NCBI RefSeq assembly: GCF_022352215.1
Contig: NZ_JAKRWF010000001.1
Coordinates: 1,240,001-1,304,000 of the forward strand
Direction: 5' to 3'
From: Flavihumibacter cheonanensis
GTDB taxonomy: Bacteria; Bacteroidota; Bacteroidia; Chitinophagales; Chitinophagaceae
DNA length: 64,000 nucleotides
The translations under genes were made by a program, and so were the position numbers. Of the stretch, positions 25,586-34,849 are shown piece after piece (position 1 is the first letter of the stretch; each line of letters starts with the position of its first letter). Under the pieces are notes generated by a model. It was not told the origin of the DNA, did not search any database, and was given only the letters and a program-made list of their open reading frames with translations.

Positions 25586-27609
25586 GGAGTGGCTTTTTTC
25601 AATACGATTTGTTCAGCTTGTTTATTAATTACATAACCAAAAAACTCGCGCAGTGATTCATATTCCTCCGGTGTAAAATAAGCTTTTGCCAACACCACAC
25701 GGGTTCTCAATTGAATGCGACCAGGCTCTGTAGATACCAGGTATTCAAAATAACCATCGCCATCATTGAGTCCCACTTTGGCCGATTTAGGCATTTCATC
25801 CACTTTATAACCTTCCGGAATTTCAAAATTCAACAGGTAGGTTTCGTCAATGCGACTGGGCATCTCTACAGGATAAAAGCGGTTGGGTGATTTGAAAGGA
25901 TTCTCTTTACTGAATGGTTCTAATACGGGATCTATGTAAAGCACCTCCGCTTCTTCATTTTTAGCAACAAAATCATAGGTGATTTTAATCGGCAATTCCT
26001 TTTTCTTTAAAGAATCTATGTGCGTATTGCTGATTTCATATGCTGAGCCAAATCTGGTTTTTATGGAATTGAAAACCGCGTCCTCTCCTTTTTCACGCAC
26101 CAGATTACGATAACTGGTAGAGCTGATATATCCCAGACTGGATTGTATACTTCCTTTTAGATCCTGGGGTGAAGCTACCAGAGTAGCGAGGGTAACTTTT
26201 CTTTCCAGCAGGGAGTCGGCAGCCAGGCTGATGGGAAGTGGATCTTGCATCAGTACCCGTGCATGTCCATTATAACATTTGGAAGGAAGGTAGCCAAAAC
26301 CCAGGTCGGGATCTGAGGCATCCAGCAGGTAATCACTATCGCCAATCAATACAGCACAAACCACATAGTTAAAGCGATCCATAAGTGGATAGAGTTCATG
26401 GGTATAACCCCTGCTACGTGTACTCAGAATGATCGGGTATGCCGTATAACCGAAAGATTTCAGTGCGGCTATTAACATCAGGTTAATATCACCCACCGTG
26501 CCTGTTTTTGTTTTGATCACATTTTTAAGATTGCCACTGGCAGTAAATCCGTTTGTACCATTCCAGGAAAAATTATCCCGGAAATATTCATAGATGCGTT
26601 TGGCTTTTTCAGTTGGATCATTGATTCCGGCAACATGTGGTTTGATCAGGTCTTCCAGGCTACCATCCACCCGCTCCATGGCTTGTCCAAAATCCTCGGA
26701 CTTCAGCAGATCGGAAGATACTTTTTGCCAGTTCTCCATTACCAGTTTGGGTGCCTGATTGGGAAACCTGATACTGGATAACTGGAACTCAATTTTACTT
26801 CTGTAATTTTCCAGCGTTGTAATATAACTCTCAGATTTCAAGGCCGGAATATCTTTCATTACCCAGCGTTTCATTTTGGCCAATCCTGTTAACACAATAT
26901 CGTTTCTGGTGCCACCAATGAATTCCGTTCTTCCTACATTGATCCGGTAGGTACGGGAAACATCTTTAGTGGTATTGATATGATAGCGATGATATCCTTG
27001 CGTCAGGTACACATAGTCAAAATATTCTGGTATCTCCACTTCGTATTCACTCCACAAGGTTGGATACTCATTCTGAAATGCCCAGTCACGGAATTGAAAC
27101 AGGTAATCCGATTTAAGCATGTAGCTTAATTCAAATATGGACCCTTCGCGTAAAGCAGGAAGCGAAAACTTTTTAAGACTGACATTTTTTGAGAACTTTT
27201 CAGTAAATACCTGGTTGTTTTCAAGTTGGGTTTCTACCACCTTCCCATTCTCCAGGTTATAGGTAACGCCATTGAAGCGCCGGATTTCTTCCTTCATATC
27301 ATTGCTCGCACTGGAATAAAGGGGGATTAAATATTTCCCGGCATCAATACCATTTTTATCTACAATATAAACCCGAATTTTACGCTCGAATTCATAACCA
27401 AATCCTCCATCATTGTTGGGAACAACGCGAGAATAGCCAACATCGCCCAGGATAATGGCATGTGCACCGGTATCGAAAGATGGAAGGGATTGTTTGAAAT
27501 CTTCGGGACTAACTTTACCGAATTTAAAGGCGACTTTGTCTTGAGCAAGTGCAGAAAAACTGAATACGGATAGCACAAAAAGCGCCAGATAATGGACTTT
27601 AGATAGCAT
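25582..27609 (-). CDS. DUF3857/transglutaminase-like protein (active-site residues lost)
   Basis: A 675-residue secreted paralogue of the next gene (signal peptide up to ALAQ, residue 23). Domain order is the same: DUF3857 (about 60-240), transglutaminase-like core (about 320-440), C-terminal beta domain. The catalytic cysteine position reads Val372 (TGTVGDINLML) and the histidine position Tyr415 (RFNYVVC); only Asp430 is kept. It therefore looks like an inactive partner of the Cys-containing protein made from the same transcript. It is probably periplasmic or on the outer membrane. Confidence 0.9.
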   Translation of the reverse strand: MLSKVHYLALFVLSVFSFSALAQDKVAFKFGKVSPEDFKQSLPSFDTGAHAIILGDVGYSRVVPNNDGGFGYEFERKIRVYIVDKNGIDAGKYLIPLYSSASNDMKEEIRRFNGVTYNLENGKVVETQLENNQVFTEKFSKNVSLKKFSLPALREGSIFELSYMLKSDYLFQFRDWAFQNEYPTLWSEYEVEIPEYFDYVYLTQGYHRYHINTTKDVSRTYRINVGRTEFIGGTRNDIVLTGLAKMKRWVMKDIPALKSESYITTLENYRSKIEFQLSSIRFPNQAPKLVMENWQKVSSDLLKSEDFGQAMERVDGSLEDLIKPHVAGINDPTEKAKRIYEYFRDNFSWNGTNGFTASGNLKNVIKTKTGTVGDINLMLIAALKSFGYTAYPIILSTRSRGYTHELYPLMDRFNYVVCAVLIGDSDYLLDASDPDLGFGYLPSKCYNGHARVLMQDPLPISLAADSLLERKVTLATLVASPQDLKGSIQSSLGYISSTSYRNLVREKGEDAVFNSIKTRFGSAYEISNTHIDSLKKKELPIKITYDFVAKNEEAEVLYIDPVLEPFSKENPFKSPNRFYPVEMPSRIDETYLLNFEIPEGYKVDEMPKSAKVGLNDGDGYFEYLVSTEPGRIQLRTRVVLAKAYFTPEEYESLREFFGYVINKQAEQIVLKKATP

Positions 27610-27647
27610 AAGGTTTAGCGTTTAAAATCCGAAAAATATAAAATTTA

Positions 27648-28589
27648 GTGAAAATTCAAAATAGGGCTGCAAAAATTCGTGAGATTTCTACAGAGCTGGG
27701 ATTCAGTTATTGTGGCATTTCACCCGCTAAATTTTTAAACGAGGATGCGCGGCGACTGGAAAACTGGTTGAACAAAGGCTATCATGGCAGCATGCACTAC
27801 ATGGCCAATCATTTTGACTTGCGGGTAGATCCTTCCAAACTGGTTCCGGGTGCCAAATCTGTTATCACCTTACTGATGAATTATTATCCGGCAACCCAAC
27901 AACCTGCTGAGTTGCCCAAAGTTTCCAAATATGCGTATGGTCAGGATTATCACGAGGTTATCCGGGCGAAACTGAACCTGTTCCTGGAGCGCATCCGGGA
28001 AGAAATTGGAGCGGTAGAAGGAAGAGGTTTTGTGGACTCTGCTCCTGTGTTGGAAAGAGCCTGGGCCAGAGAATCCGGAATTGGCTGGATAGGCAAAAAC
28101 GGGAACCTGATTACCCGAAAGTCCGGCTCCTTTTTTTTCATTGCCACCCTGATTACCGACCTGGAACTGGATCAATACGATGATCCTTATGCGAAAGATT
28201 ATTGCGGCACCTGCACCAAATGTATTGATGCCTGCCCGACAGATGCGATTGAACCCAATAAGGTCATCAATGGCAGCAAATGCATTTCCTATTTTACGAT
28301 TGAATTAAAAGCGGAGTTGATACCAGAAGAACAGAAGGGTAGCTACCAGGACTGGATATTTGGTTGTGATATCTGCCAGGATGTTTGTCCCTGGAATCGT
28401 TTTTCAGCTCCTGCTAAAGAACCTGCCTTCCAGCCCATACATGAGTTATTCGAGTTGACTGCTGCAGACTGGGAGCAATTAGGAGAAGAAAAATTCCGGA
28501 ACATCTTTCGTCATTCGCCCATCAAGAGAGCAAAATACAAAGGTTTACTCCGGAATCTTCGGTTTATAAATAACCAGGGTGATCAATAG
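27648..28589 (+). CDS. queG: Epoxyqueuosine reductase
   Basis: Reduces epoxyqueuosine to queuosine in tRNA, the last step of the pathway, using cobalamin and two 4Fe-4S clusters. The 313-residue protein has the catalytic Asp130 (FVDSAPVLERAWA), one ferredoxin cluster C186xxC189xxC192xxxC196, Cys212, and the second set C240xxC243xxxC247. Length fits the short bacterial form without HEAT repeats. The start is the GTG at 27648. It is divergent from the DUF3857 pair and overlaps the convergent LVIVD gene by seven bases. Confidence 0.95.
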   Translation: MKIQNRAAKIREISTELGFSYCGISPAKFLNEDARRLENWLNKGYHGSMHYMANHFDLRVDPSKLVPGAKSVITLLMNYYPATQQPAELPKVSKYAYGQDYHEVIRAKLNLFLERIREEIGAVEGRGFVDSAPVLERAWARESGIGWIGKNGNLITRKSGSFFFIATLITDLELDQYDDPYAKDYCGTCTKCIDACPTDAIEPNKVINGSKCISYFTIELKAELIPEEQKGSYQDWIFGCDICQDVCPWNRFSAPAKEPAFQPIHELFELTAADWEQLGEEKFRNIFRHSPIKRAKYKGLLRNLRFINNQGDQ

Positions 28590-29824
28590 CCATAGCGGCT
28601 CAGGAAAGCAAGTTTACCATCCGCCTGGATTTTGTACTGGGACAATCCTTTCTTTCCAACCACCAGGGCCAGGTTTTCGCGGATGATGATATCAAATGCA
28701 TCCTCAACATCCAGTTGTTGTTTTAATTGAATGGACTGTTTGTTGGAAACATTGTACACTTTCAACCCGGATTTTCCATCGCAGATATAAAGGAAGGGAT
28801 CTTTTAAAGCGAGTCCGTGTGGATTGCTTAAAGGATAGGTTTTAATCAGTTTAGGTTGCATTACATTGCTGACATCCAGGATATCCAACTGATTTGAATT
28901 GCCTGCACAAAAATTACCGGTACGTAGGGTAACATAGGCATAGTTATCATCCGCCACCACCGGATCACAGGCAGTAGCGTGTATGAACGAACCTAAGAGT
29001 TGCGGACTGGCAGGATTTTGAATATCGGTGATATACATGCCATTGCTGGAACCAATAAATAATTTGTCCTTGAAAGGATACAATGTTTCAATTCCCCAGC
29101 CTAATACAAGATCTCCCTGGATTGTTGGATTCAGGTAATTGGAGAGGGAATAGGACATCAGTTTACCAGTATTTACAACAAATAGATTGTCATTGACGAT
29201 GGAGAGTCGCGCCATTGAACCAGCTTTCCCATCCTGACTCTTACCTGCTCCTGCATTCAGTTCTGCAAAAGAGCAATTGATACAACCGAAACCAGGCATA
29301 GGCCTTGAACCATCTTCAATATCAACGGTGGTATCTTTTTTGATCCAGTCCACAATTACCTTAGTAGAATCCAGGTAATAACCATTTACCCAGGCTCTTT
29401 CCGGGAAAACATCTTTAATTGTTTTTTTCAGTTCTGGGTTCAGGGGATTGCTAATATCCAACACCAGTAAATCGGTAAACAGATCAGCATACAGCGTATT
29501 GCCTTTCACTGCAATATCAATGTTACCTGGCAGCGCGATAAAGGCTTCGGGTTTTGGAGCAGCCGGATTACTGTTATTGATGATATGAATGCCGCGTGCA
29601 GGATCGCTCATGAAAATCCAGCTGCCCAACCAGAATATTTTTCCGGTTTCTTTGATCTCCCTGGCTGGTGCCGCGGAAATACCTGCGAGCACGGAAGCTT
29701 TGGAAGCAAATACCGGCGTCTGAATCGTGTAGGTCCTGGTTACTTTGTCCTTGATACAGGCGCTAAAGGACAGGCAGGCGATTAGAGCAAGGAAGATTTT
29801 TCCTTTTACCATAAGCAGTTTCAT
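28583..29824 (-). CDS. LVIVD-repeat lipoprotein
   Basis: A 413-residue lipoprotein (lipobox FSAC, Cys23). The mature part is made of repeats of the type LLVLDISNPLNPELKKTI, MYITDIQNPASPQLLGSF, LDILDVSNVMQPKLIKTY and LKVYNVSN, typical of LVIVD repeats that fold as a beta-propeller. Such proteins sit on the cell surface or in the periplasm; the ligand is unknown. The ATG at 29824 is chosen because it places the lipobox at the right distance. It follows the membrane-spanning protein at 29832 by 7 bp, so it belongs to the sigma-factor operon. Confidence 0.88.
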   Translation of the reverse strand: MKLLMVKGKIFLALIACLSFSACIKDKVTRTYTIQTPVFASKASVLAGISAAPAREIKETGKIFWLGSWIFMSDPARGIHIINNSNPAAPKPEAFIALPGNIDIAVKGNTLYADLFTDLLVLDISNPLNPELKKTIKDVFPERAWVNGYYLDSTKVIVDWIKKDTTVDIEDGSRPMPGFGCINCSFAELNAGAGKSQDGKAGSMARLSIVNDNLFVVNTGKLMSYSLSNYLNPTIQGDLVLGWGIETLYPFKDKLFIGSSNGMYITDIQNPASPQLLGSFIHATACDPVVADDNYAYVTLRTGNFCAGNSNQLDILDVSNVMQPKLIKTYPLSNPHGLALKDPFLYICDGKSGLKVYNVSNKQSIQLKQQLDVEDAFDIIIRENLALVVGKKGLSQYKIQADGKLAFLSRYGY

Positions 29825-29831
29825 AAGCCAT

Positions 29832-31325
29832 CTATTTTTGTTTATTGAACAGGAACCGGGCATTCAGACCAACTGTCAGCAGTCGTTTGTTGCCGGCGGT
29901 TTTATCAATATTGGAAAGCTGATAATTCAGGAAGGGACCAGCAGAGAGGTTTCCACTTCCGAGATTAAACAAGCGATAATTCAAACTGGTTTGGGCACTG
30001 GTCTGGAATTTATTCACCAGGTCGTTGTTCTGGTAATAAGCGCCTGCTGCCTGGTCATAATGCAGGGCATCGGTGCGCAGTAGTATACCAAACAGGAATC
30101 CATTATTCCAGGAGAACCGTTTGCGATTGTCGAGGTACCATCCGATTTCAACAGGCACCTGCAGGTAATGGTAAGCGTTATAATAAGCTTTTCCTTCGTT
30201 GCCTGCACCTGTGTAGGCAGTAGTTGCTGCTATATTCTGAAGGCGGAAATTAGAGAAGAGCGCACTGCTGTCCATCTTGCGGCCTACTTCAATCCGGTTG
30301 GAAAAATACGCATACTGAAGGCCCGTAATGAAATTCAGTTTACGGCTGATGGGTTTACTAACACCAATGCTTGCCTGAAAAGATGGACCTGCTTTCACAT
30401 CGGAGGGTCTTGGATCAAGGGTTGTGGCGGTACCGGGTGGTTGCAAAGCAATATTGCCGGAAAAATTTTCAGCTACCGGGGAATAGGCGGAAGTCAATCC
30501 ATCTCGCATGGATCCGGATCCTCCTCCAATTTGCATGGCCAGGTTCCAGGGTTCTTTTGTTTTTGAAGGCTTGGCTACAGCTGCTAATAAATCAGCATTG
30601 AGTTTGGTATCACCGGCTGTTGCATCATTGGGTTCTATCTCTCCGGGTTCGGGTGCATTGTTATTGCCGGCGATTGTTTTTCCAAAGAGTTCTTTTTCAG
30701 TTGCTTCAACTATAGCAGGAGATTGAGTTGGCTGTTCAGTTGGTTCTGTTGCGATGGCAGTTTTCTCAGTTTTTTTATCTTTTTGAACTTTTGCAAGCTG
30801 GCGCTGCTGCTGACCCTGAGCTTTGATTGCATAGGATGCGTTATCAGTTGGGGCAATGCGCTTTTCGGGGGAGGTTGGATTTTTACTTTTGGTTTCAGTA
30901 GAAAAACTGGTATTCTCCGATTTTTTGTTGGCTGTTATAACTGGCTGGGAACTTTTTAGCGGATCACCATTTGCAACAGACACTGTTTCCTCTTTTGCAG
31001 GCCGCTCCTGTTGGGCTGAAGCGATATCGTTATTATTCTTATTATTCTCTAAACTGTTTGAAACTGATGGAGTAGCATTCGAATCATTGATAGTTGTTTG
31101 AGTTACGGTTGTGGGTACAGATTTGTTGAATAAATCCGGGCTTAAAAACCAGATAGACAGACCTCCGGCCAGCATGGCTGCAGCCAGCCAGTACCAGGCG
31201 AAACCTCTTCTGCGGTCTTTTTCCTTTATTTGCGCAGCCACCTTTTCCCAAACCTCGGGGGATGGCTCCAGGCGAAGTTCATTTGCCTTACGCTGAATGG
31301 ATTTATCAAATTCACGATCGGGCAT
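29832..31325 (-). CDS. Probable dual-membrane-spanning anti-sigma factor with outer-membrane beta-barrel
   Basis: A 497-residue protein with an unusual build. Residues 1-40 are charged and cytoplasmic (PSPEVWEKVAAQIKEKDRRR), 41-61 form one membrane segment, about 65-260 are a long low-complexity stretch rich in Ser, Thr, Asn, Lys and Gln, and about 275-497 alternate in the way of an outer-membrane barrel, ending in a strand with FLFNKQK. It overlaps the ECF sigma gene (31312-31884) by 14 bases. The layout fits the dual membrane-spanning anti-sigma (Dma) type reported from Bacteroides (from memory). The N-terminus would hold the sigma factor while the barrel senses the outer membrane. Confidence 0.82.
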   Translation of the reverse strand: MPDREFDKSIQRKANELRLEPSPEVWEKVAAQIKEKDRRRGFAWYWLAAAMLAGGLSIWFLSPDLFNKSVPTTVTQTTINDSNATPSVSNSLENNKNNNDIASAQQERPAKEETVSVANGDPLKSSQPVITANKKSENTSFSTETKSKNPTSPEKRIAPTDNASYAIKAQGQQQRQLAKVQKDKKTEKTAIATEPTEQPTQSPAIVEATEKELFGKTIAGNNNAPEPGEIEPNDATAGDTKLNADLLAAVAKPSKTKEPWNLAMQIGGGSGSMRDGLTSAYSPVAENFSGNIALQPPGTATTLDPRPSDVKAGPSFQASIGVSKPISRKLNFITGLQYAYFSNRIEVGRKMDSSALFSNFRLQNIAATTAYTGAGNEGKAYYNAYHYLQVPVEIGWYLDNRKRFSWNNGFLFGILLRTDALHYDQAAGAYYQNNDLVNKFQTSAQTSLNYRLFNLGSGNLSAGPFLNYQLSNIDKTAGNKRLLTVGLNARFLFNKQK

Positions 31326-31884
31326 AGTGAGTTGATTTTACTGATTCGGATTCTTTTTGCAGCCAGGTCATCAGCAGGCTGCGGGCACGTGCATATTGCG
31401 AGCGGGAAGTTCCTTCATGGATTCCCAGCATGGTACTGATTTCCACATGCGTATATCCTTCAATTGCATGCAGGTTAAATATTGCCTGGTATCCTGGTGG
31501 CAATTGTCTTACAAGGTCAGCGAGCTGCTTGGCATCCAGCCTTACTTCCGGGTTATCAGGCGATACCGGGTGCAAATGGCCGGTTTGATCAGAGCTGAAG
31601 GACAGGTCGTACTGATAGCGACTGTTTTTCTTCAGGTAATTGATCGCCGTGGTAACCATAATTCGTCTGATCCAGGCTCCCAGGTCTCCCTCTCCCCTGA
31701 ACTGCGCAAGGTAATGGAAGACCTTTACAAATCCTTCCTGCAGAACATCTTCTGCATCACTCATGGATTTGGTGTACCGGTAACAGACCCCCAGCATTTG
31801 TGCAGCAAACTGCTCGTACAGCGCTTTTTGCGCGGCCGGCTTCCCTTTCAGGCAGTCCCTCACCAGTTGGTGTTCATTGGTCAT
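31312..31884 (-). CDS. ECF-type RNA polymerase sigma factor
   Basis: A 190-residue sigma factor with region 2 (about 10-85; SMSDAEDVLQEGFVKVFHYLAQF, LGAWIRRIMVTTAINYL) and region 4 (about 120-180; LPPGYQAIFNLHAIEGYTHVEISTMLGI). The ATG at 31884 is used; a longer frame up to 32019 would run into a terminator hairpin and adds residues unlike sigma factors. The end overlaps the anti-sigma/barrel gene, which points to coupled translation of sigma factor and inhibitor. Confidence 0.92.
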   Translation of the reverse strand: MTNEHQLVRDCLKGKPAAQKALYEQFAAQMLGVCYRYTKSMSDAEDVLQEGFVKVFHYLAQFRGEGDLGAWIRRIMVTTAINYLKKNSRYQYDLSFSSDQTGHLHPVSPDNPEVRLDAKQLADLVRQLPPGYQAIFNLHAIEGYTHVEISTMLGIHEGTSRSQYARARSLLMTWLQKESESVKSTHYARS

Positions 31885-32002
31885 ATCCTTACAATAAAGC
31901 TGACAAGGTACTGTCCGCCTTCGTTGCATCCCTGTTAAAACTATTTTATCATGATATTCCCTACCGGGATGGCTTTTAAAGAGGATAACCGGTTTGCCGG
32001 AA

Positions 32003-32036
32003 ATGAAAAAAGCCCCCATTTCGTGGAGGCTTTCTT
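32003..32036 (-). terminator. Terminator of the sppA operon
   Basis: A hairpin with arms AAAGCCCCCA and TGGAGGCTTT (one mismatch), followed on the minus strand by a run of six T. It lies just after the DUF2911 gene. Confidence 0.8.
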
Positions 32037-32051
32037 ATAAGTTCTTGTCAA

Positions 32052-32540
32052 TCAGGAAACAGGAATGGATGCCTGGGTGGTATCCCACTCCATGATCAGC
32101 TTTCCGCCAGCTATACGTATGGTGAAATTTTCTACCGGCGCACTGGTTTTGCCTACCGGGGCAGCTACTTTCAACACATCTTTATCCTTGTGCTTCTCGT
32201 ATTCATAGGCACCCCACTGCTTCAGCTGACTGTTCAGGATGAGGGTCCATTCTTTTTCATTTGGTATTACAAACAGCGTATAGGTACCTGCCTTTACCGG
32301 CTGGCCACCCAGGGTGCCATCTTTCTTAAAAGTGATTTCGGTTGCTTCATCAGCACCGGCTCTCCAAACTTTTCCATAAGGAACCAGGGCACCAAAGATA
32401 TCTCTGCCTTTTTTAGCAGGCCTGCCATAGGTTACACTAACGTTGTCTGAACTAACCGTTTCATGCGGACTTTTCCGGTTTTGTGCACAGGCGGGAAGCA
32501 TAAAACTAACTGCTACCAATGCCAATAGTAAGGATTTCAT
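32052..32540 (-). CDS. DUF2911 secreted protein
   Basis: A 162-residue protein with a signal peptide that ends LPACAQ; the cysteine in this segment could be a lipobox (LPAC), so a lipoprotein is possible. The domain with SVTYGRPAKKGRDIFG, LVPYGKVWRAGADEATEITF and AGTYTLFVIPNEKEWTLI is the DUF2911 signature, common in Bacteroidota and of unknown function. The ATG at 32540 is chosen because it gives a proper signal peptide. It is the last gene of the sppA operon, 19 bp after the SRPBCC gene. Confidence 0.88.
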   Translation of the reverse strand: MKSLLLALVAVSFMLPACAQNRKSPHETVSSDNVSVTYGRPAKKGRDIFGALVPYGKVWRAGADEATEITFKKDGTLGGQPVKAGTYTLFVIPNEKEWTLILNSQLKQWGAYEYEKHKDKDVLKVAAPVGKTSAPVENFTIRIAGGKLIMEWDTTQASIPVS

Positions 32541-32559
32541 ATAAATGCTTTTATTAAAA

Positions 32560-33015
32560 TTAAGGATTCGATTCCACAAGCTTTCTTAAATTTCCAAGGC
32601 TTTCTTCCATAACCGGGCCCATCTGCTTATCATATACAATGCTGCCCAGCTTTTCCCAGGGATACCAGGCCAGTTCAAATTCAAAATACCATTGAACAGT
32701 GGTGGTGCCTTCTCTTACTTCATATAACATATAATTACTGGTGAACTGGCGATCGCCGGCTGCCCATTGATATTGCAGACTGGAATCTGTTTGTTCCCTG
32801 AATTGCACTTCAATTTTGATAGCACTGTCCTGAAACCAGCGATTCCATTCCGGCCAGCGTTGCTCCTCCTGCAAATAAGGCAGTACCTGTTCTTTTGAGC
32901 CTAGGATATCAACCGCCCTGGAAATTCTTACAGACGAGGGTATGAGGCTGGTAAAGGCAGTGAGCAGAAGAAAAAAGAATACAATACTGATGAGCAGTAA
33001 CTTGATCAGGCGCAT
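32560..33015 (-). CDS. SRPBCC-fold protein with N-terminal membrane anchor
   Basis: A 151-residue protein: residues about 5-25 are a membrane segment, followed by a START/polyketide-cyclase-like (SRPBCC) domain with WPEWNRWFQDS near its start and VQWYFEFEL in the middle strands. Such domains bind lipid-like or hydrophobic ligands. It lies 17 bp after sppA and before the DUF2911 gene on the same transcript. A role near the membrane with SppA is possible but only inferred from position. Confidence 0.8.
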   Translation of the reverse strand: MRLIKLLLISIVFFFLLLTAFTSLIPSSVRISRAVDILGSKEQVLPYLQEEQRWPEWNRWFQDSAIKIEVQFREQTDSSLQYQWAAGDRQFTSNYMLYEVREGTTTVQWYFEFELAWYPWEKLGSIVYDKQMGPVMEESLGNLRKLVESNP

Positions 33016-33032
33016 GCCGGTGCTCGAATTGA

Positions 33033-34790
33033 TTAATGAAAAATAAGTTCAAAGGGTAGTCTGGCCTGCACGGTACCAATGCCTTCCTGCAGTGATTGCC
33101 ATTGCTCATATACCCGATGCCAATCCTCCCCAATAGTTTTACGAATGGATTTCGCAGAAACATCTTTTGAGATGTTTCCGGTGAGTCGCTCCAGCCAGTT
33201 CACACGTTCCGGAAACTGCCTGATGCGATAGCCATCCAGCTTTGCCAGTTTCGCTGCTGCAGCCAGGGCATCTTCCATACCTCCCATGCGATCTACCAGT
33301 CCCAGTTTAAGGGCCTGGGTACCGGTCCAGATTCTACCCTGACCAATACTGTCAACAGCAGCAACCGGCATCTTTCTGCCCTCTGCTACCCTGCTCAAAA
33401 AAGTCTGATAGATACTGTCAACGCCTTCCTGGAAGAATTTTTTCTGGAGGGGACTCAAGGGTTCCGTTACAGAGGGGGAATTGGCATATGGCCCGGTTTT
33501 CACCCCATCAAAGGTTACCCCCAGTTTATCTGAGAAAAAGCCCTGCATATTGGGCACTATGGAAAAAACACCAATGGAGCCGGTGATGGTATTGGGCTGT
33601 GCAAAAATACTGTCTGCTCCGCATGCCATATAATAGCCACCGGATGCAGCTACATCACCAAAGCTGACAATTACCGGTTTATCTTTTTTAGCCAGTTCGA
33701 TTTCTCTCCACATATTCTCACTTGCCATGGCACTGCCACCACCCGAATTGATCCGGATCACAATGGCCTTGGTTTTGGCATCCAATCTGGCTTTGCGGAT
33801 ATAATTCATGAATTTCTTACCGCCGATTTGTCCCTCGTCTCCTTCACCATCAACAATATTTCCCTCTGCATAAATTACAGTAATACGATCTGTACCCTTT
33901 CCTGCTAAGGCAGATACTGCTTCGGCATATTTAGCAAGGGAAACAAATTTTATCTTATCGATGGATGCAGCACCGGTCTTGCGGCGAATCTCTTCTTTTA
34001 CTTCATCTTCATAACGCATGCCATCCAGCAAGCCCAGTTTTTCAGCATCGGAAGCAGTTCTTACCAGGTTACTATCGGCCAGGTTTCTCAACCTTGCAAC
34101 TTCCAGTTTCCTGCGATCACCAATTGTCTCCAGCATATGGCCATAGATTCCTTCGAGCAACTCGCGACTTTGAATTTTATTCGGCTCCGTCATCTTTTCC
34201 TCCCGGAAAGGCTCTGTTGCACTTTTGAATTTACCAGCATAAAAGATCTGAGGTTCAATATCGAGGCGATCCAATGCTTTTTTGAAGAATACATATTCCA
34301 TTCCAAGCCCCGTCCATTCAAGTCCGCCTTTTGGATGGCAGTACAATTTCTCTGCTGCAGATGCCACATAAAAAGCTTGTTGCGGAATTACTTCTCCATA
34401 GGCTATTACAAATTTTCCTGCTTCTTTAAACTCTGCAATGGCTTTCCGGATTTCAGCATTGGTTGCAAATCCATTGGCATTACTTCCTGCTTTCAGATAG
34501 AGTCCGTCTACCTGATCATTATTAGCCGCATGTTTCAACAGTTGCACCATATCGTATACACCTGGCTGAGAGTAGGGCTCCTCGCCTTCCAGCAATGCAA
34601 AGGGATCTTCTTTGGTTTGCTCTTTCAATGCCTTGCCAAGATCAAGATAAAGGACAGAATGTGCTTCTAACTGTACTGCTTCCTTACTGGCAACTGCACC
34701 TGCAATTCCAATCAGCACGAAAAAAGCCAGCACACTGAAAACAAACAAAGCAAGTAATGCAGCAAAAAAGTATTTAAAGAATTGTGCCAT
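33033..34790 (-). CDS. sppA: Signal peptide peptidase SppA (long form)
   Basis: A 585-residue membrane protease that degrades leftover signal peptides. An N-terminal membrane anchor (about 8-34) is followed by two tandem S49 domains. The catalytic dyad is split between them as in the Escherichia coli 67K form: Lys189 in KSATEPF and Ser383 in AASGGYY. Length fits this double-domain type. It is the first gene of an operon with the SRPBCC and DUF2911 genes. Confidence 0.95.
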   Translation of the reverse strand: MAQFFKYFFAALLALFVFSVLAFFVLIGIAGAVASKEAVQLEAHSVLYLDLGKALKEQTKEDPFALLEGEEPYSQPGVYDMVQLLKHAANNDQVDGLYLKAGSNANGFATNAEIRKAIAEFKEAGKFVIAYGEVIPQQAFYVASAAEKLYCHPKGGLEWTGLGMEYVFFKKALDRLDIEPQIFYAGKFKSATEPFREEKMTEPNKIQSRELLEGIYGHMLETIGDRRKLEVARLRNLADSNLVRTASDAEKLGLLDGMRYEDEVKEEIRRKTGAASIDKIKFVSLAKYAEAVSALAGKGTDRITVIYAEGNIVDGEGDEGQIGGKKFMNYIRKARLDAKTKAIVIRINSGGGSAMASENMWREIELAKKDKPVIVSFGDVAASGGYYMACGADSIFAQPNTITGSIGVFSIVPNMQGFFSDKLGVTFDGVKTGPYANSPSVTEPLSPLQKKFFQEGVDSIYQTFLSRVAEGRKMPVAAVDSIGQGRIWTGTQALKLGLVDRMGGMEDALAAAAKLAKLDGYRIRQFPERVNWLERLTGNISKDVSAKSIRKTIGEDWHRVYEQWQSLQEGIGTVQARLPFELIFH

Positions 34791-34849
34791 ACGAACGCTT
34801 GGTTAAAAAACGGATTAACTGATATTTGAGCCTGTAAAGTACAGAATCT

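Noticed and set aside
31885-32019. N-terminal extension of the sigma factor at 31312-31884
   Set aside because: The added residues lie over a terminator hairpin and do not look like sigma factor sequence.
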